Shown in pieces: positions 53,398-62,970 of a stretch of 64,000 nucleotides of DNA. Each line of letters starts with the position of its first letter. The stretch's first letter is position 1. The translations under genes and the position numbers were made by a program. Below the pieces are notes generated by a model. The model ran no database searches and was not told where the DNA came from. It saw only the letters and a list, made by a program, of their open reading frames with translations. Origin of the DNA: Canibacter zhuwentaonis (GTDB taxonomy: Bacteria > Actinomycetota > Actinomycetes > Actinomycetales > Microbacteriaceae); the NCBI RefSeq assembly GCF_018531125.1, contig NZ_JAHDSY010000001.1. The stretch is one strand, 5' to 3'.

Positions 53398-56067
53398 GTG
53401 AATAAGTCTAAGCCAACCCTGATGATAGTTGACGGTCACTCGCTTGCGTTTCGAGCTTTTTACGGCGCGCCCGTTGACGCGTTTGTAACCACTTCTGGGC
53501 AGCACACAAATGCGGTTCACGCCTTTATTTCTATGCTTTTGGTGCTGTTGGAAAAATACAATCCCGATTCGCTGGCGATTGCCTTTGATATTTCGCGCCA
53601 CTCTTTCCGCACCGAAGAATACCCCGAGTATAAGGGCGCCCGGCGTGCAACGCCCGAGGAGTTCAAGGGGCAGGTGCCGCTGCTCAAAGAGGTGCTTGAA
53701 GCGATGGGTATTGTCACAGTAGAAAAACAGGGCTATGAGGCGGATGATATTCTCGCTACTCTGGCAACCGCCGCAGACAATCAGGGCTATGCGGTTTATG
53801 TTGTGAGCGGTGACAGAGACACTATTCAGCTTGTTAACGAGAATGTCACTCTGCTGTACCCGGGCGCACTGGGCGTGAAACTGCTCAAAGAGTACACGCC
53901 AGCTGCGGTGGTTGAAAAATACGGGATTAAACCCGAGCAGTATCCCGATATGGCGGCTCTGGTTGGTGAAACAAGCGATAACCTGCCGGGCATCCCAAAG
54001 GTTGGTGAAAAAACCGCCGCAAAGTGGATTAACGAGTACGGCTCACTGGCCGAAATTCTCGCAAACAAAGACAGCATAAAGGGCAAAGTTGGTGAGAATC
54101 TACGCGAAAACGCGCATCTTGCCGAGCGCAACCGCCGTCTAAACCGGCTTTTACGCGATGTTGAACTCCCGTTTGAAATCAGCGATCTTGCACGCGGGCA
54201 AATAGACATGGCGCGGGTGACCCCGGTTTTACGGAAACTAGAGTTTAGAAGTGTGCTGCGGCGGGTCGCTAAGTTTGCGGGGGAGGTAACAGTGGCGGAT
54301 CTGTCAGATCCCGAGTTAGCAGGTGCGGCAAATACCGCTGCTGTCAGTTTGCAAGCGGAGTTTCCTGATCCGCAGCTGCTCCTGGATGAGGAGCTTGAAG
54401 CCTGGCTGCACAGGGACGAAGCCAAGAGCGTATTTATTGCGCCCGACCGTGAGCGTGCCTCGGGTAAGTACACGGTCGGGCTTGCAACGGCCACAGCCAG
54501 CGTTGAGTTTAGCTGGCTGCCCGGCGGGTCAGATTATCAGGGTTTTGCAAAGTGGCTTGCAAGCGAGTCTGCCAAACAGGTTTGGGACGCAAAAAATCTG
54601 AGCCACGAACTGGCCAGCTTGGGCGTGCAGCTGAACGGTGTTACAGCGGACGCGCAGCTTGCGCTGAACGTTTTGCGCCCCGATATTAACGAGAAAAACT
54701 TTGCTAAATCGTGCGGTAAGTTTCTGGGCGAAGAGGTTACAGAAGAGCAGATTGTCGCGGGCGAAATCGGGGCTGCAAAGTGCGCCTGGCTAGTGCTGCG
54801 CCTTAATTCTTATGCGCTGAGCAACCTTGATACGCGCAGCGAGCGTCTCTATAGGGAAATTGAGCTGCCGTTAACGGCGGTGCTTGCAAGCCTAGAAGAG
54901 CGTGGAATCGCGATTGACCTGCCCGTTTTAGAGGGGCATCGGCTGGAGCTGAAAGAGCAGGTTGCAGAGCTTGAGCGCAAAGCCTACGCCGCAATTAACC
55001 AGCAAATCAACCTTGCGTCGCCGAAGCAGCTACAAAAAGTGCTGTTTGAAGACCTGGCTCTGCCGCCGTCGCGTAAAATTAAGAGCGGCTATTCAACTGA
55101 CGCGAAAAGCATTAAAGAGCTGCAGCTGGCGCATCCGCACCCGTTTTTGGAGGCGCTTATCGAGCACCGTGAAAAAAACAAGCTGGCGCAGATGGTGCAA
55201 ACGCTAATTGACTCGATTTCGCCGGTGGATAACAAGATCCACACAACCCTGCTGCAAATAGGCGCTGTTACTGGGCGGCTTGCCTCAACCGCTCCGAACC
55301 TGCAGAATATTCCCACCAGGAGCTTTGAGGGGGAGCGGATTCGTGGCGCTTTCACCTATGATGACGCTTACGACTGCCTGCTGACCGCTGATTATTCGCA
55401 GATTGAAATGCGGATCATGGCGCACCTGTCTAATGACGAGGGGCTGATTGCGGCGTTCAAAGAAGGCGAAGATCTGCACCGCTCTGTTGGCGCGCGGGTT
55501 TTCGGGGTTGCTCCGGCGGATGTTAACGCAAGTATGCGCGCAAAAGTGAAAGCGATGTCTTATGGGCTGACCTACGGGCTGGGCGTGTTTGGACTTGCCA
55601 GCCAGCTTAATATTTCGCAGGCGGAGGCAAAACAGCTTATGTCTGACTACTTTAACAGGTTTGGCGGAGTGCGCGACTATCTGCGCAGCGTTGTTGAGCA
55701 GGCGCGCACAAAAGGCTACACAGAAACCATTTTTGGGCGGCGCAGGCTTTTTCCGGAGCTGAAATCATCAAACCGGGTTGTAAGGCAAAACGCTGAGCGT
55801 GCGGCGCTTAACGCACCGATTCAGGGAAGCGCCTCAGACATTATTAAAATTGCTATGCTGGCAATAGAAAAGCGCCTAGCCGAGAGTAAGCTGCGCAGCC
55901 GAATGGTGTTGCAGATCCATGACGAACTTATGTTTGAGGCCGCCATGAGCGAGCTTGAAACACTGCAACAGATTGTGCGCGAGGAGATGTCCGCAGCCGC
56001 GCAGCTGCTAGTTCCGCTGGAGGTTTCGCTGGGGGTTGGCGCTAACTGGCAGCTGGCGGCGCACTAG
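53398..56067 (+). CDS. polA: DNA polymerase I
   Basis: PolA fills gaps and removes RNA primers. Order: 5'-nuclease domain (1-290, MIVDGHSLAFRAFY, VSGDRDTIQLV, ETSDNLPGIPKVGEKTAAKW), a central exonuclease-like domain (about 310-480) lacking the DxE motif of active proofreading, and the polymerase domain with TADYSQIEMRIMAHL, the O-helix MRAKVKAMSYGLTYGLG, and QIHDELMFE. The GTG at 53398 gives 889 residues, fits the conserved start and lies six bases after TACGCT. Upstream ATG 53365 is an alternative. Confidence 0.95.
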   Translation: MNKSKPTLMIVDGHSLAFRAFYGAPVDAFVTTSGQHTNAVHAFISMLLVLLEKYNPDSLAIAFDISRHSFRTEEYPEYKGARRATPEEFKGQVPLLKEVLEAMGIVTVEKQGYEADDILATLATAADNQGYAVYVVSGDRDTIQLVNENVTLLYPGALGVKLLKEYTPAAVVEKYGIKPEQYPDMAALVGETSDNLPGIPKVGEKTAAKWINEYGSLAEILANKDSIKGKVGENLRENAHLAERNRRLNRLLRDVELPFEISDLARGQIDMARVTPVLRKLEFRSVLRRVAKFAGEVTVADLSDPELAGAANTAAVSLQAEFPDPQLLLDEELEAWLHRDEAKSVFIAPDRERASGKYTVGLATATASVEFSWLPGGSDYQGFAKWLASESAKQVWDAKNLSHELASLGVQLNGVTADAQLALNVLRPDINEKNFAKSCGKFLGEEVTEEQIVAGEIGAAKCAWLVLRLNSYALSNLDTRSERLYREIELPLTAVLASLEERGIAIDLPVLEGHRLELKEQVAELERKAYAAINQQINLASPKQLQKVLFEDLALPPSRKIKSGYSTDAKSIKELQLAHPHPFLEALIEHREKNKLAQMVQTLIDSISPVDNKIHTTLLQIGAVTGRLASTAPNLQNIPTRSFEGERIRGAFTYDDAYDCLLTADYSQIEMRIMAHLSNDEGLIAAFKEGEDLHRSVGARVFGVAPADVNASMRAKVKAMSYGLTYGLGVFGLASQLNISQAEAKQLMSDYFNRFGGVRDYLRSVVEQARTKGYTETIFGRRRLFPELKSSNRVVRQNAERAALNAPIQGSASDIIKIAMLAIEKRLAESKLRSRMVLQIHDELMFEAAMSELETLQQIVREEMSAAAQLLVPLEVSLGVGANWQLAAH

Positions 56068-56069
56068 GG

Positions 56070-57011
56070 TTACTGCTCCCGCTCGTAGCTGGCAGCAAGT
56101 TTTTCGAGCAAAAATTTGGCGCCCTCATCCTGCATCCCGTTGTGGAAATACGCAACGTGCCCGTCTTCGCGGTTTTGCTGCATAGCTTGGCACACAATAT
56201 CGTGCGCTACGCAGTAGTTGCGGATAATATCCGCATACCGGTCAAGCGTGCCGGGGAGTCTTGGGATTATGCCGTCTCGCCCCGGTTTGAAGCTGCCGTA
56301 TGCGTACGGCTCAGATGCCACAAAGCGCGGATCCCCGTAGAGAATAATGCCCGCAATATTGGCTGTTGCCTTATCGCTCGGCAACCCGGTGTTGGTGCCG
56401 AGAAAGCGTTTACTGGGGGCGGTAAGAGACTCCGCGATTGTAAATGCCCCCTGCGAGTACCCTGCTAGCAGGATTTTCTGCTCCGGGCACAGGCGCGCTT
56501 GATTTTCTAGGGTGTCTGTGAGTTTGCGCATTCCTTCGGGTGCGCTCTCGCCAAATTCCGCGGTTGCGGGATACTCAAGATCGTAGTGCTGAAATATCGG
56601 GACCGCCGTTTTGCTGGCAACTACTGCGGCGGATCTCTGGTTGGTGTTTGCTGCTGGGTTGCTTTTATACGCCATTTGCGCTTTGCTAAGAACCTCGGTG
56701 AGTTTATTTGCAACTACGGACAGCAGATTTCCTCTGGAGAGCGGCTCATCTGTGCCGCGAGCTGTGATTAGCAGCACCGCCGAGCAGCCGCTCAGCTTGG
56801 CTGCGGTGGATGCGGGGTGTGCGTTAAGATCCCACTTTTTACTGCCGTTATTAACCTCTTCGCGGTCGGCAATTGCGTTGATAGCTAAGATTTGCGCGGC
56901 GGCATTGGGTGTGCTGGCAGAGCACCCTGCAAAAATGATTGCAAGCGCGGTTAGCAGCGCCGCCACGAGGGCTAGTTTGGTTAGTTTTTGATCTGGAGCA
57001 GCGAAATTCAC
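56070..57011 (-). CDS. Cutinase-family lipoprotein
   Basis: The 313-residue protein has a lipoprotein signal with lipobox IFAGC (Cys30) and a cutinase alpha/beta-hydrolase domain: ARGTDEPL, the nucleophile in LLAGYSQGAFT, the acid near YCVAHDIVC, and the histidine in REDGHVAYF. Actinobacterial cutinase-like proteins hydrolyse lipid esters or phospholipids at the cell surface. It converges on polA with two bases between stops. Start GTG seven bases after TAAAAT. Confidence 0.88.
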   Translation of the reverse strand: MNFAAPDQKLTKLALVAALLTALAIIFAGCSASTPNAAAQILAINAIADREEVNNGSKKWDLNAHPASTAAKLSGCSAVLLITARGTDEPLSRGNLLSVVANKLTEVLSKAQMAYKSNPAANTNQRSAAVVASKTAVPIFQHYDLEYPATAEFGESAPEGMRKLTDTLENQARLCPEQKILLAGYSQGAFTIAESLTAPSKRFLGTNTGLPSDKATANIAGIILYGDPRFVASEPYAYGSFKPGRDGIIPRLPGTLDRYADIIRNYCVAHDIVCQAMQQNREDGHVAYFHNGMQDEGAKFLLEKLAASYEREQ

Positions 57012-57018
57012 AGCAGTA

Positions 57019-57024
57019 ATTTTA
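57019..57024 (-). promoter_or_regulatory. -10 element, leaderless cutinase gene
   Basis: On the minus strand TAAAAT ends seven bases before the GTG start, with no Shine-Dalgarno sequence. Confidence 0.45.
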
Positions 57025-57076
57025 CTCTAGTTTTAGGGTCGTGCTTTTGGTGTGTAGGTAATTTTTGACCGCTAAC

Positions 57077-57105
57077 TTGATAATGTTAATGATATTCATT
57101 ATCAT
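57077..57105 (+). promoter_or_regulatory. Fur/Zur-like operator over a leaderless promoter
   Basis: Two nested perfect palindromes share one centre region: TGATAATG-N11-CATTATCA (57078-57104) and AATGA-TAT-TCATT (57088-57100). The pattern is close to Fur-family boxes (GATAATGATAATCATTATC type). It covers a full promoter, TTGATA (57077-57082), 17 bases, TATCAT (57100-57105), which ends six bases before the ATG. Metal-loaded repressor binding would block polymerase. Which metal (zinc by Zur is likeliest, from similar proteins elsewhere) is inferred. Confidence 0.7.
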
Positions 57106-57111
57106 ATAAAT

Positions 57112-60100
57112 ATGCAAAACATAATCCAAAAATCAAAGTTGAGAGCGCTCCGCCAGCTTGGCGGTGCGTTTATTGCTGCCACGATACTGCTTTCATGCGC
57201 TTTTATTGGTGGCGCGAACGCGGTTGATAATCCGCCTGCAGAAGAGCAGAAAATTGTTGCAACCCGGGCTCACGTAGACAGCCCGAAGGTGTTTTATGAA
57301 GACGGCAAACTGGTGCTGAAGTCTGAGTTTTCCCATAATCGACTGCCGCTTGAAAAAACAATTAACTATCTCGGGCCCGGCTACAATTACGGAAAACAGA
57401 GGTTTATTTTTAGGGTGCCAGAGCACGCCCCGGAGCTTGATTTTCTGGGCAAAGCTGGCACCAGCTGGTATATGGGTCCTGATATTTCAGGGCTTAGGCA
57501 TCCGGTCATCTGGTCGGGATACGCCGCTGATGCGGGTGTGCCAATAGAAAACTTTAGAGACAAGAGCTTCACGCTCGATCTGATAGACGTTAAAGGCCCC
57601 GGCAAGGTAGAGCTGCTGGGTTGGTACGAGGCTGAAGATGAGGGCGGCGCAGGTTTTGTTAAACGACTTTTGAGCAGCTCGGACGCAAACTACCGGAGCG
57701 CGAAACTATCCGCTGGAACTCACACTCACAACTACAACCTGTTTGAAAAACCAGGTCGCTACGAGCTGATATACCGCGCAACCGCGCGCACAACCGCAGG
57801 CGAGTTTATCAGCAGCGAAATAAAAACCCTGGAGTGGCAGGTTGGCGGTAACGAACCGGGGCAGCAGATCAAGCCAGAACCGGTGCATAAAGACGAGACC
57901 GAGCAACCCGAGGGCAAAAAAAACGCACAGTCCATTTTCAGTCTTCCCAAAGAGGAAAATGCGCAGCTCGGGTTTAGTATTGCCCCCGCAAACGCTAAAA
58001 CACCAGAAGATGTTATAGCGAGCGCGCGTGATCTTAGAGTTGTTACCGATAAAACACTCGTAGGAACAGCTCAGTTCTATATTGACGGATTTAAGCTCGC
58101 CGAGGTTGAACTGCACGATGGGCAGGCCGGTTATACCGAGATGATCGGCGCGAGCGCCGGTAAATACCAGGTTGCTGTGAAAAACCAGCAGGGCGAGGTT
58201 GTTTACACATCTGCAGTCCTTAATTACGGTCCTGAAACAGAGCCGGGCAAAACTGTTAACACAGCAGAAACAGGGGAAATAATTGCTGCTGCGCCGGCTG
58301 CTGCGCCGCAGTTCCTGCCGGAAAATATTTCCTACGACTCTGACATTAAGTACACGGTTGCATCAGAGCCTGTTAACTACACCAACACTCGCAGGGTTAC
58401 TGTGGCGGTTGATCGCGACGGAGTTTATGGGCTGTTCTGGATTGTCAGAAGAACCTCTGACGGGCAGGTACAGAGCGAATATATGTTCTCATCGGGGCAG
58501 GGCAGCCGCAGTGTTAGCTTCTACACGGAAGATAATGATGGGCTGGACGGCAGCTTTGAGGCTATTTTCTTGCCACACCCGGCTGTAACAAACCTAAAAT
58601 CTAGCGTGCTAAAGGTTGCTGAAGAGTACCAGCCAAACACCAAGTACAGTGCCACAGGAGAAATCAAGCGTGAAAACAGCGCGCAGCCCACGCCGCCAAC
58701 GGTAACGCCGTCAGTTCCTGTTCCGGCAGAACCGGGAAGTGATGTGCAGCACGGCGGTGATACTCCGCTTGAGAAGCGCCTGCTGATCAGGAAGGGACAC
58801 CTTGACATTGCAGTCTACCTGCATCACGGTAAAGCCAGCATGGTGCTTAAAGACAGCAGTCGCGAGCACTCAAAGCAGGAGGTGAATCGCAGCGTGCACG
58901 ATATTGCGATAGCCGTTGCAGATACCGCGATTCAGCGCCGCCTGCCTAAGAAAAACAAGGAAGAGTGGCAGCGGGTGTTCGACTACGAGGGCATCAACTG
59001 GGTTCTGCCAGAAGCACAGAAACTTGATTTGCCGTGGCCAGGTTACAGCTCTGAAACGGTTAGTGAAGCCGATATTAACGGCACTATGAAACTTGAGATG
59101 ACCGATTTTAGCGGCCCGGGCGAGCTGAATCTTTACAGCGTGCGCAGGGTTGCTGGAATACCGGAGGTGCTGCTTGGCAGTGGTGAGGGTAAGCCGCGTA
59201 GTTTTGATGTGTATCCGGGCGATCACTTGCACACCGGATGGGTGTTTACAAAGCCGGGTGTTTACTCTGTTGAGCTGCGTTACACGGGAGAGCACAAGTC
59301 GGGCGAGCGTTTTGCAACACCGGCAGAGAAACTGTTTTTCCTGGTGGGCGATAAAGCCATAGCGGACAATGCTTCTGCTGACAGTATTGATAAAACCCCG
59401 CAGCGCTTATCTGGTGAGGATCGTTTTGCAACCGCAGTGCAGATCTCAAAGCAGTACAGCGCGGGAGTAAAAGCCTTGTTTATCACTGACGGTGGTGGCT
59501 ACGCGGACGCGCTGGGTGCCGGAGCAGCGGCGGCACACCTCGAGTCGCCGGTGCTGCTCAGCTCTAAAACCGAGGGCATTAACAGCGCAACCCTCGCTGA
59601 GATTAGGCGTTTGAATCCGCAAACTGTCTACATCGTGGGAGGCGAACACGCCGTAACTCGCGCGAGCGAGAACGCACTGCGCGAGCTTGCGCGCGAAAAG
59701 GGCTTCAGCCTGGAGCGCATCGCCGGTGACGATCGCTACGAAACAAATCGCTTACTCGCGTTGAAGGTCTTTAACGGCAAGTTTGCGAGCGCGGTTATTG
59801 CAACAGGCCGCGATTTCCCCGACGCGCTTGCGGCGACCAGCCTGGCGGGCGCTAAAAAAGCCCCTGTGCTGCTCGTTGATGGTAAGCAGGCGGGGCTAAG
59901 CTCGGCAACTAAAGAGCTGCTGGGCGCTGCTAAAACCAAATACGCTGTGATCTTGGGTGGCACGGCCGCAGTATCTGGAGGCATTGAATCTGACTTGCGG
60001 CGCTTGGGCGCGCAGGTGGTGCGCAAAGCGGGAGAGGATCGTTACGAGACAGCGTTCCTGGTAAACCAGGAGCTGCTGCGGAATAAACCACAAAAGGTTT

Positions 60101-60318
60101 ATTTCGCGAGCGGTGAAACCTACGCGGATGCGCTTACAGGAGGCGCGAAAGCGGCTCTGGATGGGGCGCCGCTGTTGCTAACTGCGGGCTCCTGCTTAAG
60201 CAAACAAACAGCGGATGCGATTGCAAAATATGCGCCTAGTGCGAAGCGGATTATCCTCGGCGGTAATATGCGCGTTGGTGATGGCATCTTTGAGCTAGCT
60301 AGCTGCGCCGTTTCTTAG
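57112..60318 (+). CDS. Choice-of-anchor M surface protein with CWB2 repeats
   Basis: The 1068-residue secreted protein has a signal peptide (about 1-38), a first choice-of-anchor M module (48-240, with THTHNYNLFEKPGRYEL), an Ig-like middle (250-520), a second anchor-M module (about 555-750, GHLDIAVYL to HLHTGWVFTKPGVYSVEL), and three cell-wall-binding repeat 2 units at the end (RLSGEDRFATAVQIS, RIAGDDRYETNRLLA, RKAGEDRYETAFLV). The CWB2 units hold it non-covalently to the wall. Anchor-M proteins are often linked to metal ABC importers; none is encoded here. The His-rich HTH/HLH motifs could bind metal. Start is set by the leaderless promoter. Confidence 0.85.
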   Translation: MQNIIQKSKLRALRQLGGAFIAATILLSCAFIGGANAVDNPPAEEQKIVATRAHVDSPKVFYEDGKLVLKSEFSHNRLPLEKTINYLGPGYNYGKQRFIFRVPEHAPELDFLGKAGTSWYMGPDISGLRHPVIWSGYAADAGVPIENFRDKSFTLDLIDVKGPGKVELLGWYEAEDEGGAGFVKRLLSSSDANYRSAKLSAGTHTHNYNLFEKPGRYELIYRATARTTAGEFISSEIKTLEWQVGGNEPGQQIKPEPVHKDETEQPEGKKNAQSIFSLPKEENAQLGFSIAPANAKTPEDVIASARDLRVVTDKTLVGTAQFYIDGFKLAEVELHDGQAGYTEMIGASAGKYQVAVKNQQGEVVYTSAVLNYGPETEPGKTVNTAETGEIIAAAPAAAPQFLPENISYDSDIKYTVASEPVNYTNTRRVTVAVDRDGVYGLFWIVRRTSDGQVQSEYMFSSGQGSRSVSFYTEDNDGLDGSFEAIFLPHPAVTNLKSSVLKVAEEYQPNTKYSATGEIKRENSAQPTPPTVTPSVPVPAEPGSDVQHGGDTPLEKRLLIRKGHLDIAVYLHHGKASMVLKDSSREHSKQEVNRSVHDIAIAVADTAIQRRLPKKNKEEWQRVFDYEGINWVLPEAQKLDLPWPGYSSETVSEADINGTMKLEMTDFSGPGELNLYSVRRVAGIPEVLLGSGEGKPRSFDVYPGDHLHTGWVFTKPGVYSVELRYTGEHKSGERFATPAEKLFFLVGDKAIADNASADSIDKTPQRLSGEDRFATAVQISKQYSAGVKALFITDGGGYADALGAGAAAAHLESPVLLSSKTEGINSATLAEIRRLNPQTVYIVGGEHAVTRASENALRELAREKGFSLERIAGDDRYETNRLLALKVFNGKFASAVIATGRDFPDALAATSLAGAKKAPVLLVDGKQAGLSSATKELLGAAKTKYAVILGGTAAVSGGIESDLRRLGAQVVRKAGEDRYETAFLVNQELLRNKPQKVYFASGETYADALTGGAKAALDGAPLLLTAGSCLSKQTADAIAKYAPSAKRIILGGNMRVGDGIFELASCAVS

Positions 60319-60320
60319 GC

Positions 60321-60376
60321 GGGTAAGCAAAGTGTGGCTGTGAATTTTAAACTCACAGCCACACTTTGCTTTTACC
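60321..60376 (+). terminator. Terminator after the anchor-M protein
   Basis: An 18-bp perfect stem (60326-60343 with 60353-60370, core AAAGTGTGGCTGTGA) is flanked by outer GGGTA/TTACCC pairing. Confidence 0.85.
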
Positions 60377-60486
60377 CAGCCAAATATTATATTATGAAGC
60401 GATCGCTATTGTTGCGATTTACGATGTTCGATTCGCGCTAGCAAAATCTGTTAGCGCCCGATTCTTCCTTATTTGGAGTACATTTT

Positions 60487-61926
60487 ATGACAAGCAAAAC
60501 GACCAAGGCAACCCAGGTAGCCGTAAACGATATCGGCTCAGCAGAAGATTTTCTTGCCGCGGTCGAAAAGACTCTTAAGTTTTTTAACGATGGTGACATG
60601 ATTGAGGGCATTGTTGTTAAAATTGACCGCGATGAGGTGTTGCTAGACGTCGGCTATAAAACTGAGGGTGTAATTCCTTCTCGCGAGCTCTCAATTAAAC
60701 ACGATGTTGCTCCCGGTGAAGTTGTCGAAGTCGGTGACACCGTTGAAGCTCTTGTGTTGCAGAAAGAAGACAAAGAAGGTCGTTTGATCCTCTCTAAGAA
60801 GCGTGCACAGTACGAGCGCGCTTGGGGCGATGTCGAAAACATCAAAGAAAACGATTTTATTGTTACAGGCACTGTAATTGAGGTTGTTAAGGGTGGCTTG
60901 ATCGTAGATATCGGGTTGCGCGGCTTCTTGCCAGCATCGCTTATTGAGCTGCGTCGTGTGCGTGATCTTACCCCTTACCTTGGGCAAGAGATTGAAGCTA
61001 AAATCCTTGAGCTTGATAAAAACCGCAACAACGTTGTGTTGTCACGTCGCGCAATGCTTGAAGAAACCCAGTCGGCTACACGCTCTTCATTCCTGAACGA
61101 TCTGAAGCCAGGTCAGGTGCGCCGCGGCGTTATCTCATCGATTGTTAACTTCGGTGCGTTCGTTGATCTTGGCGGAGTTGACGGTCTTGTGCACGTTTCT
61201 GAGCTCAGCTGGAAGCATATCGACCACGCAGCAGAGGTTGTTGAGGTTGGCCAAGAGGTTACCGTTGAGGTGCTCTCTGTTGAAATTGACCGCGAGCGCG
61301 TTTCACTCTCTCTGAAGGCAACCCAGGAAGATCCTTGGCAGGTATTCGCTCGTAGTCACGCTATCGGGCAGATTACCCCTGGTAAAGTCACAAAGCTTGT
61401 TCCGTTCGGCGCATTTGTGCGCGTTGCTGATGGCATCGAGGGTCTTGTTCACATTTCAGAGCTTTCTGCAAGCCATGTTGAACTTGCTGAGCAGGTTGTT
61501 TCAGTTGGTGACGAAGCATTCGTAAAGATCATCGACATCGACCTTGAGCGTCGTCGCATCTCACTCAGCCTGAAGCAGGCTAATGAGGGTGTTGATCCTG
61601 AGGGCACTGAGTTTGATCCCGCTCTCTACGGTATGACAACCGAGTACGATGAGAACGGCGAGTACAAATATCCTGAAGGATTCGACCCGGAAACCCAAGA
61701 ATGGAAAGCAGGATTCGAGTCTGAGCGTGAGGTATGGGAGCAAGAGTACGCAGCTGCGCAGACACGCTGGGAGGCTCACAAGGCTCAGGTTGCTGATGCT
61801 GTAAAAGCTCCGGCTCTTGTGTCTGAGCAGGTCGCAGCTTCTGCTGAGGCAGAGGGTGTTGCACCGGTCGCTCTGGTAGATGATGAAGCGTTGGCAGCTC
61901 TTAAAGAACAGCTCGAAGCTAAATAA
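60487..61926 (+). CDS. rpsA: Ribosomal protein bS1
   Basis: S1 binds mRNA on the 30S subunit. Four S1 RNA-binding domains lie in order at about residues 36-110, 120-190, 205-280 and 295-370 (for example FNDGDMIEGIVVKIDRDEVLLDVG and KVTKLVPFGAFVRVADGIEGLVHISEL), followed by an acidic, unconserved tail. Four domains is normal for actinobacteria versus six in E. coli. GGAG precedes the ATG. Codon use looks more biased than in neighbours, as expected for a highly expressed gene. Confidence 0.97.
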   Translation: MTSKTTKATQVAVNDIGSAEDFLAAVEKTLKFFNDGDMIEGIVVKIDRDEVLLDVGYKTEGVIPSRELSIKHDVAPGEVVEVGDTVEALVLQKEDKEGRLILSKKRAQYERAWGDVENIKENDFIVTGTVIEVVKGGLIVDIGLRGFLPASLIELRRVRDLTPYLGQEIEAKILELDKNRNNVVLSRRAMLEETQSATRSSFLNDLKPGQVRRGVISSIVNFGAFVDLGGVDGLVHVSELSWKHIDHAAEVVEVGQEVTVEVLSVEIDRERVSLSLKATQEDPWQVFARSHAIGQITPGKVTKLVPFGAFVRVADGIEGLVHISELSASHVELAEQVVSVGDEAFVKIIDIDLERRRISLSLKQANEGVDPEGTEFDPALYGMTTEYDENGEYKYPEGFDPETQEWKAGFESEREVWEQEYAAAQTRWEAHKAQVADAVKAPALVSEQVAASAEAEGVAPVALVDDEALAALKEQLEAK

Positions 61927-61930
61927 TTTT

Positions 61931-61988
61931 ACCGCTCACAAGCGGTAACAGGGGCTCGTGTTTTCTGCGGAAAGTGCGAGCCTCTTTT
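61931..61988 (+). terminator. rpsA terminator region
   Basis: A small hairpin ACCGCT-CACA-AGCGGT (61931-61946) is followed by GGCTCG (61953-61958) pairing with CGAGCC (61977-61982) and CTTTT at 61983-61988. Confidence 0.65.
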
Positions 61989-62072
61989 AGTGTTTATGAC
62001 CCGGTTTTCTGAGGTGGTTACGGGGTCACTCCAGCGTTTGCAGCCCGGTATTCTATGGCAGATGCGAAGCTC

Positions 62073-62129
62073 CTGCAGCGCTTACAAGCTGGTTTCCGCT
62101 GCGGGCGCGAGGCGCTGCAGCGCTTACAA
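62073..62129. repeat. 15-bp direct repeat upstream of coaE
   Basis: CTGCAGCGCTTACAA occurs at 62073-62087 and 62115-62129, 42 bases apart, with a weaker version near 62033. The upstream open frame through here is not protein-like. Confidence 0.7.
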
Positions 62130-62154
62130 CCCATCTTTTAGTAGAGTAAGTAGT

Positions 62155-62778
62155 ATGAAAATTATTGCACTTACCGGAGGCATTGCGGCTGGTAAGACAA
62201 CCGTTGCAAAACTGTTCCGCGAGTGCGGCGCTGCCCTGATTGACGCCGATGTTTTAGCGCGCGCAGCCGTTGCCGAAGGCACTCCCGGACACGTCGCTGT
62301 GCTCGCAGAGTTTGGCGCTGATATTATTGGCGCGGACGGTGAGCTTGACCGGCGCAAACTGGGCACTGTGGTTTTTGCCTCAGCGGCTAAGCGCCGCGCG
62401 CTCGAAGCAATTGTGCACCCTGAGGTGAAACGCCTGTTCGCGCTGCGCGCAGCCGAACTAAAGCAGCGCGAAGTTCCGGTTTGCGTGTACGAAATCCCGC
62501 TCCTGGTGGAGAGCGGGCAACAGCACAACTTTGACGGTGTGGTCGTGGTTGTGGCAGACAAAGAGACCAGACTGCGGCGACTAATAATAGAGCGTGGGCT
62601 GTCGGCTGAAATGGCTGCACAGCGCCTTGCTGCACAGGTTTCAGACGAAGCGCGGATCGCAATCGCCAACTGGGTTGTGCCCACTGATGTGAATATTGCG
62701 CAAACACGGCAGCAGGTGCAGCAGATTTGGCAGCAAATCACCGCTGCTCCGTATATGAGCGCGCGTGGAGTGAATTAG
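62155..62778 (+). CDS. coaE: Dephospho-CoA kinase
   Basis: CoaE performs the last step of coenzyme A synthesis. P-loop LTGGIAAGKTTVAK, LIDADVLAR, the HPEVKRLF block and the lid ADKETRLRRLIIERG are present in 207 residues. The ATG at 62155 fits the family start and lies seven bases after TAGAGT; no ribosome binding site is seen. rpsA-coaE is a common actinobacterial order. The uvrB gene that often follows is not here. Confidence 0.94.
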   Translation: MKIIALTGGIAAGKTTVAKLFRECGAALIDADVLARAAVAEGTPGHVAVLAEFGADIIGADGELDRRKLGTVVFASAAKRRALEAIVHPEVKRLFALRAAELKQREVPVCVYEIPLLVESGQQHNFDGVVVVVADKETRLRRLIIERGLSAEMAAQRLAAQVSDEARIAIANWVVPTDVNIAQTRQQVQQIWQQITAAPYMSARGVN

Positions 62779-62874
62779 CACCGCGAGACCGAGCACCTTC
62801 TTAAGACGGATTAGCGCATAACAAGCCAGTTTTTGGGCGGACTGATTCTGAGCTATCTCGTGCTGGGAGGGGAT

Positions 62875-62970
62875 CCGCCGCTAAAAGCGAATTCCAGCTG
62901 TCACTCCAACCACAGCGCGCAGCGCCGATCCGCTGCCAAAATAAGTGTGATTACCCGCCGCTAAAAGCGA
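62875..62970. repeat. 16-bp repeat duplicating the end of the VKOR gene
   Basis: CCGCCGCTAAAAGCGA occurs at 62875-62890 and 62955-62970; the second copy encodes the last residues of the VKOR protein. The 172-base gap after coaE otherwise shows nothing I can identify. Confidence 0.7.
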
